A stretch of DNA of 64,000 bases from an uncultured Isosphaeraceae bacterium (GTDB lineage Bacteria > Planctomycetota > Planctomycetia > Isosphaerales > Isosphaeraceae). Under the pieces are notes generated by a model. The model did not search any database. It was not told where the DNA came from and saw only the letters and a list, made by a program, of their open reading frames with translations. Positions 28,686-37,174 of the stretch are shown in pieces; within the stretch, counting starts at the first letter, position 1, and every line of letters begins with the position of its first letter. The stretch is taken from contig CAMFLR010000001.1 in the NCBI GenBank assembly GCA_945957605.1, forward strand, positions 62,001 through 126,000, written 5' to 3'. A program made the position numbers and the translations under genes.

Positions 28686-29204
28686 TCAGGCGGTCGCCGC
28701 CGGAGCTTCGGTCGCGGGAGCAGCCGGAGTCTTCGAAGCAGCGAACAGGGCTCCCGAGGAGGTCGGCCGGCCGGTGAGGGCGGCGAGCGGGATCGGGTTC
28801 TGCGCCTGGTGTTCGTGGTTCGGGCCGGCAACGAGCTTGAGCTTGGCCATCATGTGGCGGCCGAGCTTGTTCTTCGGCATCATGCGCTGGATGGCGAGTT
28901 CGAGGACGCGCTCAGGACGGCGCTTGAGCAGCTTCCACGCCTGCTCTTCCTTCTGACCACCCGGGTGACCGCTATAGCGCTGGTAGAACTTCTGTGTCCA
29001 CTTATTACCGGTGAACACAACCTTTTCGACATTCGTGACAATCACGTAGTCGCCGGTGTCAATGTGCGGGGTGTAAGTCGGGCGGTGCTTGCCCATCAAG
29101 ATCGGCGCGATCTGGGCGGCGAGACGGCCCACGACCATGTCGGTCGCGTCAATCACATACCACTGCTTCGTCAGCTCGTTGGCTTTGGCCTGATAACAAT
29201 TCAT
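28686..29204 (-). CDS. rplM: 50S ribosomal protein L13 with C-terminal extension
   Basis: 172 residues; typical bacterial L13 has about 142. The conserved core is clear: WYVIDATDMVVGRLAAQIA near the N-terminus, KWTQKFYQRYSGHPGG, and MMPKNKLGRHMMAKLKLVAGPNHEH in parts. The extra ~30 residues at the end are Ala/Pro/Thr/Ser-rich (ASKTPAAPATEAPAATA) and probably disordered. The gene is first in a two-gene operon with rpsI. L13 is an early-assembly 23S rRNA-binding protein. Confidence 0.96.
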   Translation of the reverse strand: MNCYQAKANELTKQWYVIDATDMVVGRLAAQIAPILMGKHRPTYTPHIDTGDYVIVTNVEKVVFTGNKWTQKFYQRYSGHPGGQKEEQAWKLLKRRPERVLELAIQRMMPKNKLGRHMMAKLKLVAGPNHEHQAQNPIPLAALTGRPTSSGALFAASKTPAAPATEAPAATA

Positions 29205-29314
29205 GGACGTGGGCTACCTGCTACGGCTTCGAGATCGGCGACTCCGGCCCTGCCGGATCAATTCCATCGATCGCTTTAATGAGCGAAACGACCATCATAC
29301 CGATTGGCGGAAAA

Positions 29315-29344
29315 CCGTCAAGCTCGTTTGAACCAGCTTGACGG
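29315..29344 (-). terminator. Terminator of the DUF1579 gene
   Basis: CCGTCAAGCT, 10-base loop, AGCTTGACGG: ten perfect pairs. Read on the minus strand it is followed by TTTTCC. It lies 55 bp after the DUF1579-like gene. Confidence 0.7.
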
Positions 29345-29398
29345 CCCTCCAACCGAAAGATCGACACAAGTTGCTTGTGCGCAACAATCTGCACCAAG

Positions 29399-29956
29399 TT
29401 ACTTCTGCTTGGTGTAGGTGATTTCCATGAACTTCGTCTCCTTGTCGTCTCCCTCCATCTTCATGTAGAGCGAGAAGACGCGAGTGCCGTCGTCGTTCGT
29501 TTTCGTCACCATCTTCTGGGTGAATTTCTTCTTGGACGTGACATCGACGCCGTCGCCCACATAGGTCATCGTCTTGGTTTTGGCGTCGTAAGTGCCTTCC
29601 AGGACGGAAAGTGTGGGGCTCATCGAGTCAACCCACGTACCGACGTACTTCTTCTTGATCGAGTCGTAGCCAAACTGGCCACGGCCCTCGAACGGAAGAC
29701 CGCCGAAGTCGCCGTTGAACTTCGAGACCAGCCAGAAACCGCCGGTCATCAGAGTGTTAACTTCGGTCCCCTTCGAGACCGCCGGCGGGGCATCCGGGCC
29801 GCCCATGAACGCCTTCACCGAGGCGTCCCAGGTTCCTTCTTCCTGGGCCAGAATTTTGTGCTCGGGGCCGGGCTTGGGAAGATCCTGAGCCTCGGCCGGC
29901 ACGTAGCTCATCAGCAAGGCCAAACAGAACCCCGCGAGACCAATTCTCTGAGCCAT
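29399..29956 (-). CDS. Secreted DUF1579-family protein
   Basis: Start ATG 29956 gives a signal peptide (MAQRIGLAGFCLALLMSYVPAEAQ) and has GGGG about 9 bp upstream. The frame extends to 30157 but without a signal. The 185-residue protein fits DUF1579: GPEHKILAQEEGTWDASVKA at the start, WLVSKFNGDFGGLPFEGRG, KKKYVGTWVDSMSP, and an even beta-strand pattern to the end. The family is predicted to be a small beta-barrel related to lipocalin-like proteins; its ligand is unknown. It is divergent from the TolC-like gene. Confidence 0.8.
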   Translation of the reverse strand: MAQRIGLAGFCLALLMSYVPAEAQDLPKPGPEHKILAQEEGTWDASVKAFMGGPDAPPAVSKGTEVNTLMTGGFWLVSKFNGDFGGLPFEGRGQFGYDSIKKKYVGTWVDSMSPTLSVLEGTYDAKTKTMTYVGDGVDVTSKKKFTQKMVTKTNDDGTRVFSLYMKMEGDDKETKFMEITYTKQK

Positions 29957-30187
29957 CGAAGTTCGCCCCTTTTGTACGGATGAATACTGAACCCTTGGCG
30001 CACGGTAGTATGAACGTCTGTTCCAGTCGTGTCCAGAAAAAAAAGCGGCGAATTCTTTTCGAGCCGCGATCGATTTCAACGTCTGTCGATGCCTTTCATT
30101 ACACAACGCCGTCCCGCCGACCGATGAAACCAAGGACGCGACGCGTTGCACGCTCAAGGATGGCGTTGCGGACTCTCAGGACAGGAT

Positions 30188-31732
30188 ATGCGACGGGCGC
30201 GACTGAAAATCGGTCGGAATACGTTGCTCGTCGCGCTCGTTGTCGCGGCTGGGCCCGCGCACGCTCAGCGCAGCCTCGAACCGAAGCCCGCAAAGTCGAC
30301 GTTACCGGAACTGTCGCTGCCAAAGTCGAGTCCCGGGGCACTCGAAACCAGCGATGTCCAGGCGCCCGACGTTTCGATCGTCGCCGGCCGCAAGCGTGGC
30401 GGGGTGATTCCCAAACGCGCCGCGCAATCACCGAGACAGGTCTCTGAACCAACTCTCTCGCCGTTGGAACATGGAATTGCCCGCCCCTCTGCCGATGTGT
30501 TTCCCGATGGAGCGCCGGTCGATGGAGAAGGTCCGGCGAATGGGATCACACTCGACGAAGCCGTCGCGCGTATGATCGCGGAAAACATCGAGCTGCGTGC
30601 GTTTGCGAAGGAAATTCCGCAGGCTGAAGCCGATTTGCTCACCGCTGGCCTCAGAACGAATCCCCTGCTCTTCGCCGACACGCAGTTCATTCCCTATGGC
30701 GCGAACAACGCCTCGCGACGACCCATCGGTCCCACGCAGTACGACGTCGCACTCATCATGCCGGTCGATGTTTCGGGCAAGCGTAGAGAACGAATTCGTG
30801 TCGCCTGTGCGGCGCGTAGCGTTGTTCAGGCGCAGTATCAAGACGCGGTGCGGCGACAAATCGCCAACGTTTGTCATGCATTCGTTGATCTTCAAGTCGC
30901 CTATCAAGCGCGGCTTGCAATTGAACAGGAACGCATCGATCACGAGCAGTTGCTGAAGGATTATCGGCCCGACTCCGGAGCGGCGGGTGGCTCGCTCCAA
31001 ACCTGGAAAGAAAAATGGCTCGCTGCGCACGATGAAAATGATGACGCGCTGGGCGATGCACGCGAGGCCCTGGGACTGCTTCTCAACGTCTCGCCCGAGG
31101 ATTCTTCACAACTCAGTCCGCGCGGCCGTCTGCGCGTCGATCCGCCTGTGCTTCCGCCGCTTGACGAACTGATTCGAATCGCCACGCGTTATCGTCCCGA
31201 TCTCGCCGCCGCGCGTCTTGGAATCACGCGGGCCGACGCCGAAATCGGCCTGGCGAAGGCGAATCGTCAAGACGATGTGATCCTGTTTTACGACCCGCTC
31301 AGCTATCAAGACAACCGCCCCGCGCACCTCCCCAGCGGCCGATCCTGGGATGTCGGCATAACCGTGCCGCTCCAGGTGTTCAATCGCAACCAGGGCAACA
31401 TCGCCAAGGCTCGAACAAACGCCCACCAATCGCGTCTCGAATATGCAGCGCTCGAACGCAGAATGGTGTCGGAGGTGCGGCTGGCTTCGCGCGAACTGAA
31501 GGCGGGCCGCGATATTCTCGACCGAATCGAACAAACGATTCGCCCAGACGCCCTCAAATCGATCCGGGACGCGAAAGCCGATTTGCTTGCCAAGCGCATC
31601 ACGGCCGAAGCATATGCGGCGAAGCTCGACGACGAACAGGATTCGGCCAGGCAGCAGCGTGATGCCCTCGTGCGTTATCGCCGCGCGACGCTCGATCTCA
31701 ACTCAGTTTTGGGTACGCGAATTCTGCCGTAA
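30188..31732 (+). CDS. TolC-family outer-membrane efflux-like protein
   Basis: About 514 residues from ATG 30188, with a signal-like N-terminus (TLLVALVVAAGPAHA). A Pro/Ser-rich linker (to ~residue 115) precedes the efflux-protein core: NGITLDEAVARMIAENIELRA in parts, ending with LDLNSVLGTRILP. Two long helical hairpin repeats are seen, each ending in the family's NP/VFNRN style turn (LRTNPLLFADTQF; ITVPLQVFNRNQGNIAKAR). Such proteins form trimeric channels for type I secretion or RND efflux. No adaptor or inner-membrane pump is encoded nearby, so the partner is unknown. It converges with the next gene, 32 bp apart. Confidence 0.85.
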   Translation: MRRARLKIGRNTLLVALVVAAGPAHAQRSLEPKPAKSTLPELSLPKSSPGALETSDVQAPDVSIVAGRKRGGVIPKRAAQSPRQVSEPTLSPLEHGIARPSADVFPDGAPVDGEGPANGITLDEAVARMIAENIELRAFAKEIPQAEADLLTAGLRTNPLLFADTQFIPYGANNASRRPIGPTQYDVALIMPVDVSGKRRERIRVACAARSVVQAQYQDAVRRQIANVCHAFVDLQVAYQARLAIEQERIDHEQLLKDYRPDSGAAGGSLQTWKEKWLAAHDENDDALGDAREALGLLLNVSPEDSSQLSPRGRLRVDPPVLPPLDELIRIATRYRPDLAAARLGITRADAEIGLAKANRQDDVILFYDPLSYQDNRPAHLPSGRSWDVGITVPLQVFNRNQGNIAKARTNAHQSRLEYAALERRMVSEVRLASRELKAGRDILDRIEQTIRPDALKSIRDAKADLLAKRITAEAYAAKLDDEQDSARQQRDALVRYRRATLDLNSVLGTRILP

Positions 31733-31764
31733 ATATCGAATTGCGGCTCCTGCGAGAATGCGAA

Positions 31765-32820
31765 TCATTTCTTAATTGGTGCCAACTTCGTGAGAGCGAG
31801 CGTGGCCCATGATGCGGCTGCGCAGGTGATCGGCGTCAGCAACTTTGCGCTTCCAGGCTCGCCGTTCGGCGTGGCGCGCGACGTCATTGGCCAGCTCCCG
31901 TCAGACGCTTGCGTCATGAGCAAGAAGCTGATTCCTCGCTGAATCTCGGGGCGATCGACCTTCTCGCCGGCAAGTGCCAGTACATAAAGCGTTTGACCGG
32001 TGGCGAAGGCGTCGCTCTTGGGTGTGGAGATCGTCTGGCTCCAACCGCCGTCGGGGCGTTGCTGGCCAAGCAATTCGTTAATCGCGGGCTGAACCGATTC
32101 GCGCGACTTGCCGGTCCGAATCGCGATCAGCAATTTCATGATCTTGTCTTGATAAACGTCACTTGTCTTGGCCGACTCGAACCAGATGAGTGCCTTTGCG
32201 AGAGCTTCGCGTTGTGATTTGGGAGCGTCGGCAGAAATTTCGTTTTGAAGGGCGATGATGGTCCAGGCGGCCTCGGTGATTTGCGTTTCGTTGATTGGCG
32301 GTCGTCGTAGCGTGGCGAAGAATTCCCAGGAACCATCGGGCTGTTGCTTCTTGATGATCTCTTCAGCAATGAGCGTGAGGCTTTGCTTGTGCCCGCTGCT
32401 CAAAGAAGGCATCGATCGCGCGGCGACCGCCAGAAACGGCAGGCCCATGTTCAAACCTCGACCCTGAGGACGCGGGTCGGGCGCGGCCTTGGGATCGGGA
32501 AAGACTCGCGTGGCCCGCAGTTTTTCGATGTTTCCCAGCAGCGATTCCGTGGTTTCGGCGAGAAATTGCTTGTCGACGTTGTAGCCCTGTCTCGCTGCCT
32601 CGCCGATCGCCCAGAGCGGCATTCCAGCGTGATGGCAGGCGGCACATTTGCGGGTGCTCAGCCAGGATTCGGTTTCATCCTGGAGATATTCCACAGCGCG
32701 TTCGACGGACTGCTTGATTTGCTCAGGCTTCGGGGCGGCGGCGATGGGAGCGTCGGCAAGCACGATGTTCGAGGAACAAAAACCAAAGATAACGAATGCC
32801 AATAATGATCGAAGGTGCAT
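31765..32820 (-). CDS. Secreted squalene-cyclase-like repeat protein with CxxCH motif
   Basis: Start ATG 32820 has GGAGG 8 bp upstream and a signal peptide (MHLRSLLAFVIFGFCSSNIVLADA). The 351-residue protein carries KCAACHHAG at about residues 56-64, a c-type heme attachment motif (CxxCH). The rest consists of alpha/alpha-barrel repeats with QQPDGSWEF, GQQRPDGGWSQT and TQASDGSWPM, the QxxDGSW-type signature of prenyltransferase and squalene-hopene cyclase repeats. The catalytic DxDD motif of true cyclases is not seen, so enzymatic cyclisation is unlikely. This combination recurs in planctomycetes, function unknown to me. Whether heme is bound needs an axial ligand that I cannot assign. Confidence 0.82.
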   Translation of the reverse strand: MHLRSLLAFVIFGFCSSNIVLADAPIAAAPKPEQIKQSVERAVEYLQDETESWLSTRKCAACHHAGMPLWAIGEAARQGYNVDKQFLAETTESLLGNIEKLRATRVFPDPKAAPDPRPQGRGLNMGLPFLAVAARSMPSLSSGHKQSLTLIAEEIIKKQQPDGSWEFFATLRRPPINETQITEAAWTIIALQNEISADAPKSQREALAKALIWFESAKTSDVYQDKIMKLLIAIRTGKSRESVQPAINELLGQQRPDGGWSQTISTPKSDAFATGQTLYVLALAGEKVDRPEIQRGISFLLMTQASDGSWPMTSRATPNGEPGSAKLLTPITCAAASWATLALTKLAPIKK

Positions 32821-33053
32821 GAATGAAGCCTCCGAAGCATTTTCGGGAGGGACTTGCAGGCGGGAAGTTGCGATGGAGGTTGCCGAAGCTAGTCTTTCAC
32901 GGCAAACCTGGATCTGCAATCGAAATCCGAAAAGAGTCCGTCTGACCGAAGCAGGTAAACCCAGGCAGCAAGGATCGTTTCGCGGCAGTTTGAGGTTCGA
33001 TAGGCGGCTAGTTAGGTTTCCACAGGGATTCCGACGGAAGATCATCTCAGCCG

Positions 33054-33260
33054 TTAGGATAACAGCCCACGCATGGTGCCACTAAACCTGCCACACGGGC
33101 AATCGTGTCTAACAGCCGTTCCCCTGTCCCCGATAGGACTAAATTCGATCAGTGCGCGGCAATGGTCGCACCTCACGTTATGAACCTTGCCTGTCTTGGA
33201 ATACTCCTCCCAAGCTGAAATCAGCAAGTCGATGCCGGGCTTATCTGGTCCACTCTTCAT
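33054..33260 (-). CDS. Small zinc-ribbon-like protein (68 aa)
   Basis: From ATG 33260. The protein begins MKSGPDKPGIDLLISAW and contains VRCDHCRALIEFSPIG followed by DCPCGRFSGTMRGL, so two CxxC-type pairs ~22 residues apart could hold zinc. It looks like a real small protein because of the paired cysteines and a compact hydrophobic pattern, but I see no strong ribosome binding site. Function unknown. Confidence 0.55.
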   Translation of the reverse strand: MKSGPDKPGIDLLISAWEEYSKTGKVHNVRCDHCRALIEFSPIGDRGTAVRHDCPCGRFSGTMRGLLS

Positions 33261-33337
33261 GGAATTCAACGTTGAAATGAAGTTTATGGACCCATCACCA
33301 CCCAGCCGTCGAGGTGGTGTTTTGCGAGCGACACCAA

Positions 33338-33883
33338 TTACTGCGTAAGCGCCGGCGCTGGCGGAAAATCGACCGCCGCATCGGTGGCGACGTTGAAATA
33401 GTTGGTGAAAATCGTCAAGGCAACGTGCGCAATGATCTCAGCAATTTCGGCGTCGGAATACCCCGCATCCTTCACAAGTTCAACCTCATCATCGCCGACT
33501 GTGCCGTGGTTCTCGATCAGCAATCGGGCGAAGTTGAGTGCGATTTCGGCCTTGGGATCGTCGGAATGGCCGTGACGGTTTTCCATCCGTTCGTTGTCAT
33601 CGAGGCCCGCGAATTTGCCCAGCATGTTGTGGGCGGCCAGGCAGTAATGACAGTTGTTCGTTTGCGACGTCAGCAGCGCGATGCGCTGGCGAAGCTTCTT
33701 GTCGAGCACGCCGCCTTCGAGAGCGCCGCTGAAGCCGAGATAGGCTTCGAGAACGGCGGGCGAATTCGCCATCGTCCGCATCATGTTCGGAACCTTGTTG
33801 CCCGAACGCGCACGGACTGTGTCGAACAGGGTTTGCGTCTTGCCTTCGGCTTGCGACGGATCGACCAATGGTAAACGAGCCAT
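33338..33883 (-). CDS. AhpD-like / carboxymuconolactone decarboxylase-family protein
   Basis: Start ATG 33883, with GAGG five bases upstream. The 181-residue protein has the alpha-helical CMD fold signature: RIALLTSQTNNCHYCLAAH, where the CHYC pair and following His form the peroxidatic and proton-relay site of AhpD-like proteins. AEIAEIIAHVALTIFTNYFN is the typical C-terminal helix. Members reduce peroxides or act on lactones; the CxxC+H pattern favours the peroxidase-related group. The 5' end is divergent from the first fused sigma-factor gene, with 192 bp between starts. Confidence 0.88.
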   Translation of the reverse strand: MARLPLVDPSQAEGKTQTLFDTVRARSGNKVPNMMRTMANSPAVLEAYLGFSGALEGGVLDKKLRQRIALLTSQTNNCHYCLAAHNMLGKFAGLDDNERMENRHGHSDDPKAEIALNFARLLIENHGTVGDDEVELVKDAGYSDAEIAEIIAHVALTIFTNYFNVATDAAVDFPPAPALTQ

Positions 33884-34075
33884 GATATCCTCGAGTTCGC
33901 TCCTCGAAACAGAATTGCCTGGATCGTAGAAATGAGGCCGGACTGAATCAAGCGGTCGAGCCGGAACTGGTGGAATTTTCGGAATTGGGACAGAATTGTG
34001 ATCGGGTGAGGACGCATGGGTGCATAGATAGGGACGAAGCCGCGACCATTCGCTTTTTCGTAGAGGGTCGAGACG

Positions 34076-37063
34076 ATGTCCGACGTGCGATTCGGGGGCA
34101 TTTTGCCGCAGATTCACCAGCTATTCGCGGCCGGATCCAACGCGGGCCTCTCCGATGGTGTCCTCCTGCGCCGCTATTGCACTCAACGCGACGAATCGGC
34201 ATTCGCCACCCTTGTCGGCCGTCACGGCGCGATGGTGCTGACGGTCTGCCGCAACGTGCTTCGCAGTGAAATTGACGCGGAGGATGCCTTCCAGGCGGTT
34301 TTTCTCATCCTCGTCCGCAAGGCCGGCTCAATTCGCGTCGATGACTCACTCGGCGGTTGGTTGCATGGCGTTGCGTATCGCGTGGCCGTTCGTGCGAGCG
34401 AACAAGCAGCCCGACGAGGAACGCGCGAACGCGATGGACTTGAAACGCGCGACTGGGCGGATTCAACCGCAAGTCCAGCGTCCGACCCGCGTCTCGCTGC
34501 GCTTCACGAAGAAATTGCGCGGTTGCCAGGTTCGCAGCGACAGGCATTGGTGCTCTGCTGGCTCGAAGGCAAGACGCAGGTTGAAGCCGCGCAGGAGATA
34601 GGTTGTGGCGAGGCGACGGTCAGACGCAGAGTGGCCGATGCCCGTGAACGGCTGAAGGAGCGACTCGATAGCCGTCATCAAATTGGCGATGCGGCCCCTG
34701 CTCTACTCGCTTTGCCGACAAGGCTCGCCGAATCGACCCTCGCAGTGGCTGCCGGACCACTCAACGCGCTGGCTGCTTCGATATTGAATGAAATGAAGGT
34801 TGCACACCTGGCACGCGTTGGGTTGATGGGATGTCTGGTGGTTGCTGCAGTGGCGGGCGGAATTATCCTGGCGGCACGACGGAGTACGCCTGACTTGCCG
34901 CCGATGCAGCAACCGGCGGCCGAGCCGATGCCCGTTGCTGATGCCGGTGAAATCAAAACGGCACTCGACCCGGGTGATTTTCACGTCCTCGGCAAAGTGG
35001 TTGGCCCCGACGGCGGACCCGTCGCGGGGGCCGTGATTTATCTCCGTGCGTTCGGCGTGCAAGTTCCCGCTCGCAAGGCGGTGACCGATGCCAGCGGCAC
35101 GTTCCAGTTTCAGACCAAACGTGAGCTTGGGATCAAGATGACCGAAACCGCCCCCAACCACTACGTTGGCGGGCCGTTCCCGGATGAGGAGGAAATCCGC
35201 CACGTCAAGCCACGCATCGTCGCGGTTGCGCCTGGATTTGGTTTCGGCTTGCTCGAACCTGGCGACGGGGTGACGCTGAAGCTCACCGCCGACGAGCCGA
35301 TTTCGGGTCGCGTGACCGATCGTGATGGCAAGCCTGTTTCCGGAGCTGACGTTCGCGTGCGAAATATTTACTGGCCCAAGCACGCGGATGATCCGCTCAA
35401 TGTGCTCAGCCATTTCTATCGGCCTGAACCGCAGGGCGACAAGGCTCCGGAGGGGCCAGCAACGCTCGATCCCTGGCTGGCGACCGTCAAATCCGCGGCG
35501 CATCTTCCCGACCTCACGAGGGCCACGGCGCAATCGCTGTCGGCACTCGCGAATTCGCTCGGCGATATTCCCGCCGCACACGCGCCGATCGTTCATCCGG
35601 TAAAAACCGATGCCGACGGGCGATTCAAATTGATTGGTCTCGGCAAGGAACGCGTCGGCGAGCTGATTATTGATGGCAAACCAGGATTCGCCTCAAATCT
35701 TCTTCTCGCGGCGTCCCGACCGATCGATCAATCGCTGCGAGTTCCCGGCGAGCCCCAGAAAACCAAAGGACTGATCGCGAATCCAAGTGCTGATGTGCTC
35801 ATCTTCGGTAATCGGGCCGACGTGGTGCTCGAACCCGGCTGCGACGTTGAAGGAACGGTCAGCGATCCCGCGTCGCATTTGCCGCTGAGAGGGGTTCGCG
35901 TGATAGGTCCGTGGATCAATCGCCTCGAATACCCTGAATTCGACCGCTTCCACGCCACGACCGACGCGTTTGGCCATTACCGAATTTCGGGTCTGCCGTT
36001 ACGAAAGGATCTCGATTTTACTTTCCGAGCACCCGAAAAATCGGCATATATTGGCCGCGAAGTCGATGTTGATACACGAGATGCGGGCGCGCTCAAACAG
36101 GTCGACGTCGCGCTGCCGAAAGGCGTGTGGATTACAGGTAAAGTCGTTGACGATGCGACAGGAGCACCCATCCCCGACGCGTCGATCGAATATCATGTCT
36201 TCAACAATAATCCCTTTCTTCGCAAGGATCTCGAAGCGAAGGTGTTTCCCGACTTCGATGACCATCTTCGGGCGAACGGCGAGGGTGAATTCCGGATCAT
36301 CGCCTATCCCGGCCGGGGGATCGTCGCGGCCTTCTATTCCGGCTATCTCAACGGCATTGGTGCCGAGAAAATCGCCGGATTGGGGCCGAAAGAGTTCGCC
36401 GAGACACTCTTCTCGACGAAGGGTTTTAGCCCGTCGATTCGAAGTACGATCATCGAAGTGAACGTGCCAGAAGGCGCTCAGGATTACACATGCGAACTTC
36501 GGTTGAAGAAGGGGAAGAGCCGTCAAGTTCGCGTGGTTGGTGTCGAGGGCAAGCCGCGCTTCGGGTTCGAGGCGAGCGGTCTGGCCGGTCAAATTGAAAA
36601 CCCGATGACCAAAGTCGAATCCGACCGATTCACAGTGACGAACCTGTTTCCTGGCGAACGCAGGGCAGTGATTGCCCGAATTGCGAAGGAGAAGTTAACC
36701 GGAACGGTCGAGGTGCCCGCCGACGATACCACGCCCATTACGCTTAAGCTCCAACCATGGGCGACGCTCAAGGGGCGGCTCGTCGACGACGCGGGTAAAC
36801 CGTTGTTCAAGGCGATCGATATCGAGCTAGAAGACGGCAAATTGCCGATCCACACGTTCAACGGCCGCAATTATGATCGCGAGGAGTTTTCGGTTTCGCC
36901 TGATGGGACGTTTGAGTTAATTGGTCTCGTTCCCGGTGCAACGTATCGGCTGTATGCCATTCTGGGTAACGCGCAGGTCCTTGGTTACGTGACGGCTGCG
37001 TTCGAACTCAAACCGGGTGAGATTCGCGAGCTTGGAGACGTCCACGTAATTACCAAGAAGTAG
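34076..37063 (+). CDS. Membrane-tethered ECF sigma factor fused to carboxypeptidase-regulatory-like repeats (995 aa)
   Basis: Residues ~1-195 are an ECF sigma factor: region 2 with AEDAFQAVFLILVRKAGSIR (~68-87) and region 4 with LPGSQRQALVLCWLEGKTQ and an HTH ending RRRVADARERL (~150-193). One membrane helix lies at ~247-267 (VGLMGCLVVAAVAGGIILAA). The outer ~725 residues contain at least five beta-sandwich units of the carboxypeptidase-regulatory/CnaB-like type, starting near residues 301 (VLGKVVGPDGGPVAGA), 408 (ISGRVTDRDGKPVSGA), 590, 686 (ITGKVVDDATGAPIPDA) and 898. ATG 34076 has AGAGGG upstream. The plan implies an external signal that frees or modulates the sigma part without a separate anti-sigma factor; this is inference. 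Similar long ECF proteins (ECF01-Gob type) are known in planctomycetes. Confidence 0.9.
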   Translation: MSDVRFGGILPQIHQLFAAGSNAGLSDGVLLRRYCTQRDESAFATLVGRHGAMVLTVCRNVLRSEIDAEDAFQAVFLILVRKAGSIRVDDSLGGWLHGVAYRVAVRASEQAARRGTRERDGLETRDWADSTASPASDPRLAALHEEIARLPGSQRQALVLCWLEGKTQVEAAQEIGCGEATVRRRVADARERLKERLDSRHQIGDAAPALLALPTRLAESTLAVAAGPLNALAASILNEMKVAHLARVGLMGCLVVAAVAGGIILAARRSTPDLPPMQQPAAEPMPVADAGEIKTALDPGDFHVLGKVVGPDGGPVAGAVIYLRAFGVQVPARKAVTDASGTFQFQTKRELGIKMTETAPNHYVGGPFPDEEEIRHVKPRIVAVAPGFGFGLLEPGDGVTLKLTADEPISGRVTDRDGKPVSGADVRVRNIYWPKHADDPLNVLSHFYRPEPQGDKAPEGPATLDPWLATVKSAAHLPDLTRATAQSLSALANSLGDIPAAHAPIVHPVKTDADGRFKLIGLGKERVGELIIDGKPGFASNLLLAASRPIDQSLRVPGEPQKTKGLIANPSADVLIFGNRADVVLEPGCDVEGTVSDPASHLPLRGVRVIGPWINRLEYPEFDRFHATTDAFGHYRISGLPLRKDLDFTFRAPEKSAYIGREVDVDTRDAGALKQVDVALPKGVWITGKVVDDATGAPIPDASIEYHVFNNNPFLRKDLEAKVFPDFDDHLRANGEGEFRIIAYPGRGIVAAFYSGYLNGIGAEKIAGLGPKEFAETLFSTKGFSPSIRSTIIEVNVPEGAQDYTCELRLKKGKSRQVRVVGVEGKPRFGFEASGLAGQIENPMTKVESDRFTVTNLFPGERRAVIARIAKEKLTGTVEVPADDTTPITLKLQPWATLKGRLVDDAGKPLFKAIDIELEDGKLPIHTFNGRNYDREEFSVSPDGTFELIGLVPGATYRLYAILGNAQVLGYVTAAFELKPGEIRELGDVHVITKK

Positions 37064-37094
37064 GCTTTTTTGTGAGGCGATGAAATCAAAAGAT

Positions 37095-37134
37095 GACGCA
37101 CGGATCGGTGACGTGATTCACCGATCCGTGCGTC
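37095..37134. terminator. Bidirectional terminator between the two sigma-factor genes
   Basis: GACGCACGGATCGGTGA, loop CGTGAT, TCACCGATCCGTGCGTC: 17 perfect pairs centred between the two convergent genes. Confidence 0.75.
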
Positions 37135-37174
37135 GTTGAGTCTTCGCGATGCCGTCAGCGAAGCATCGAATGGA

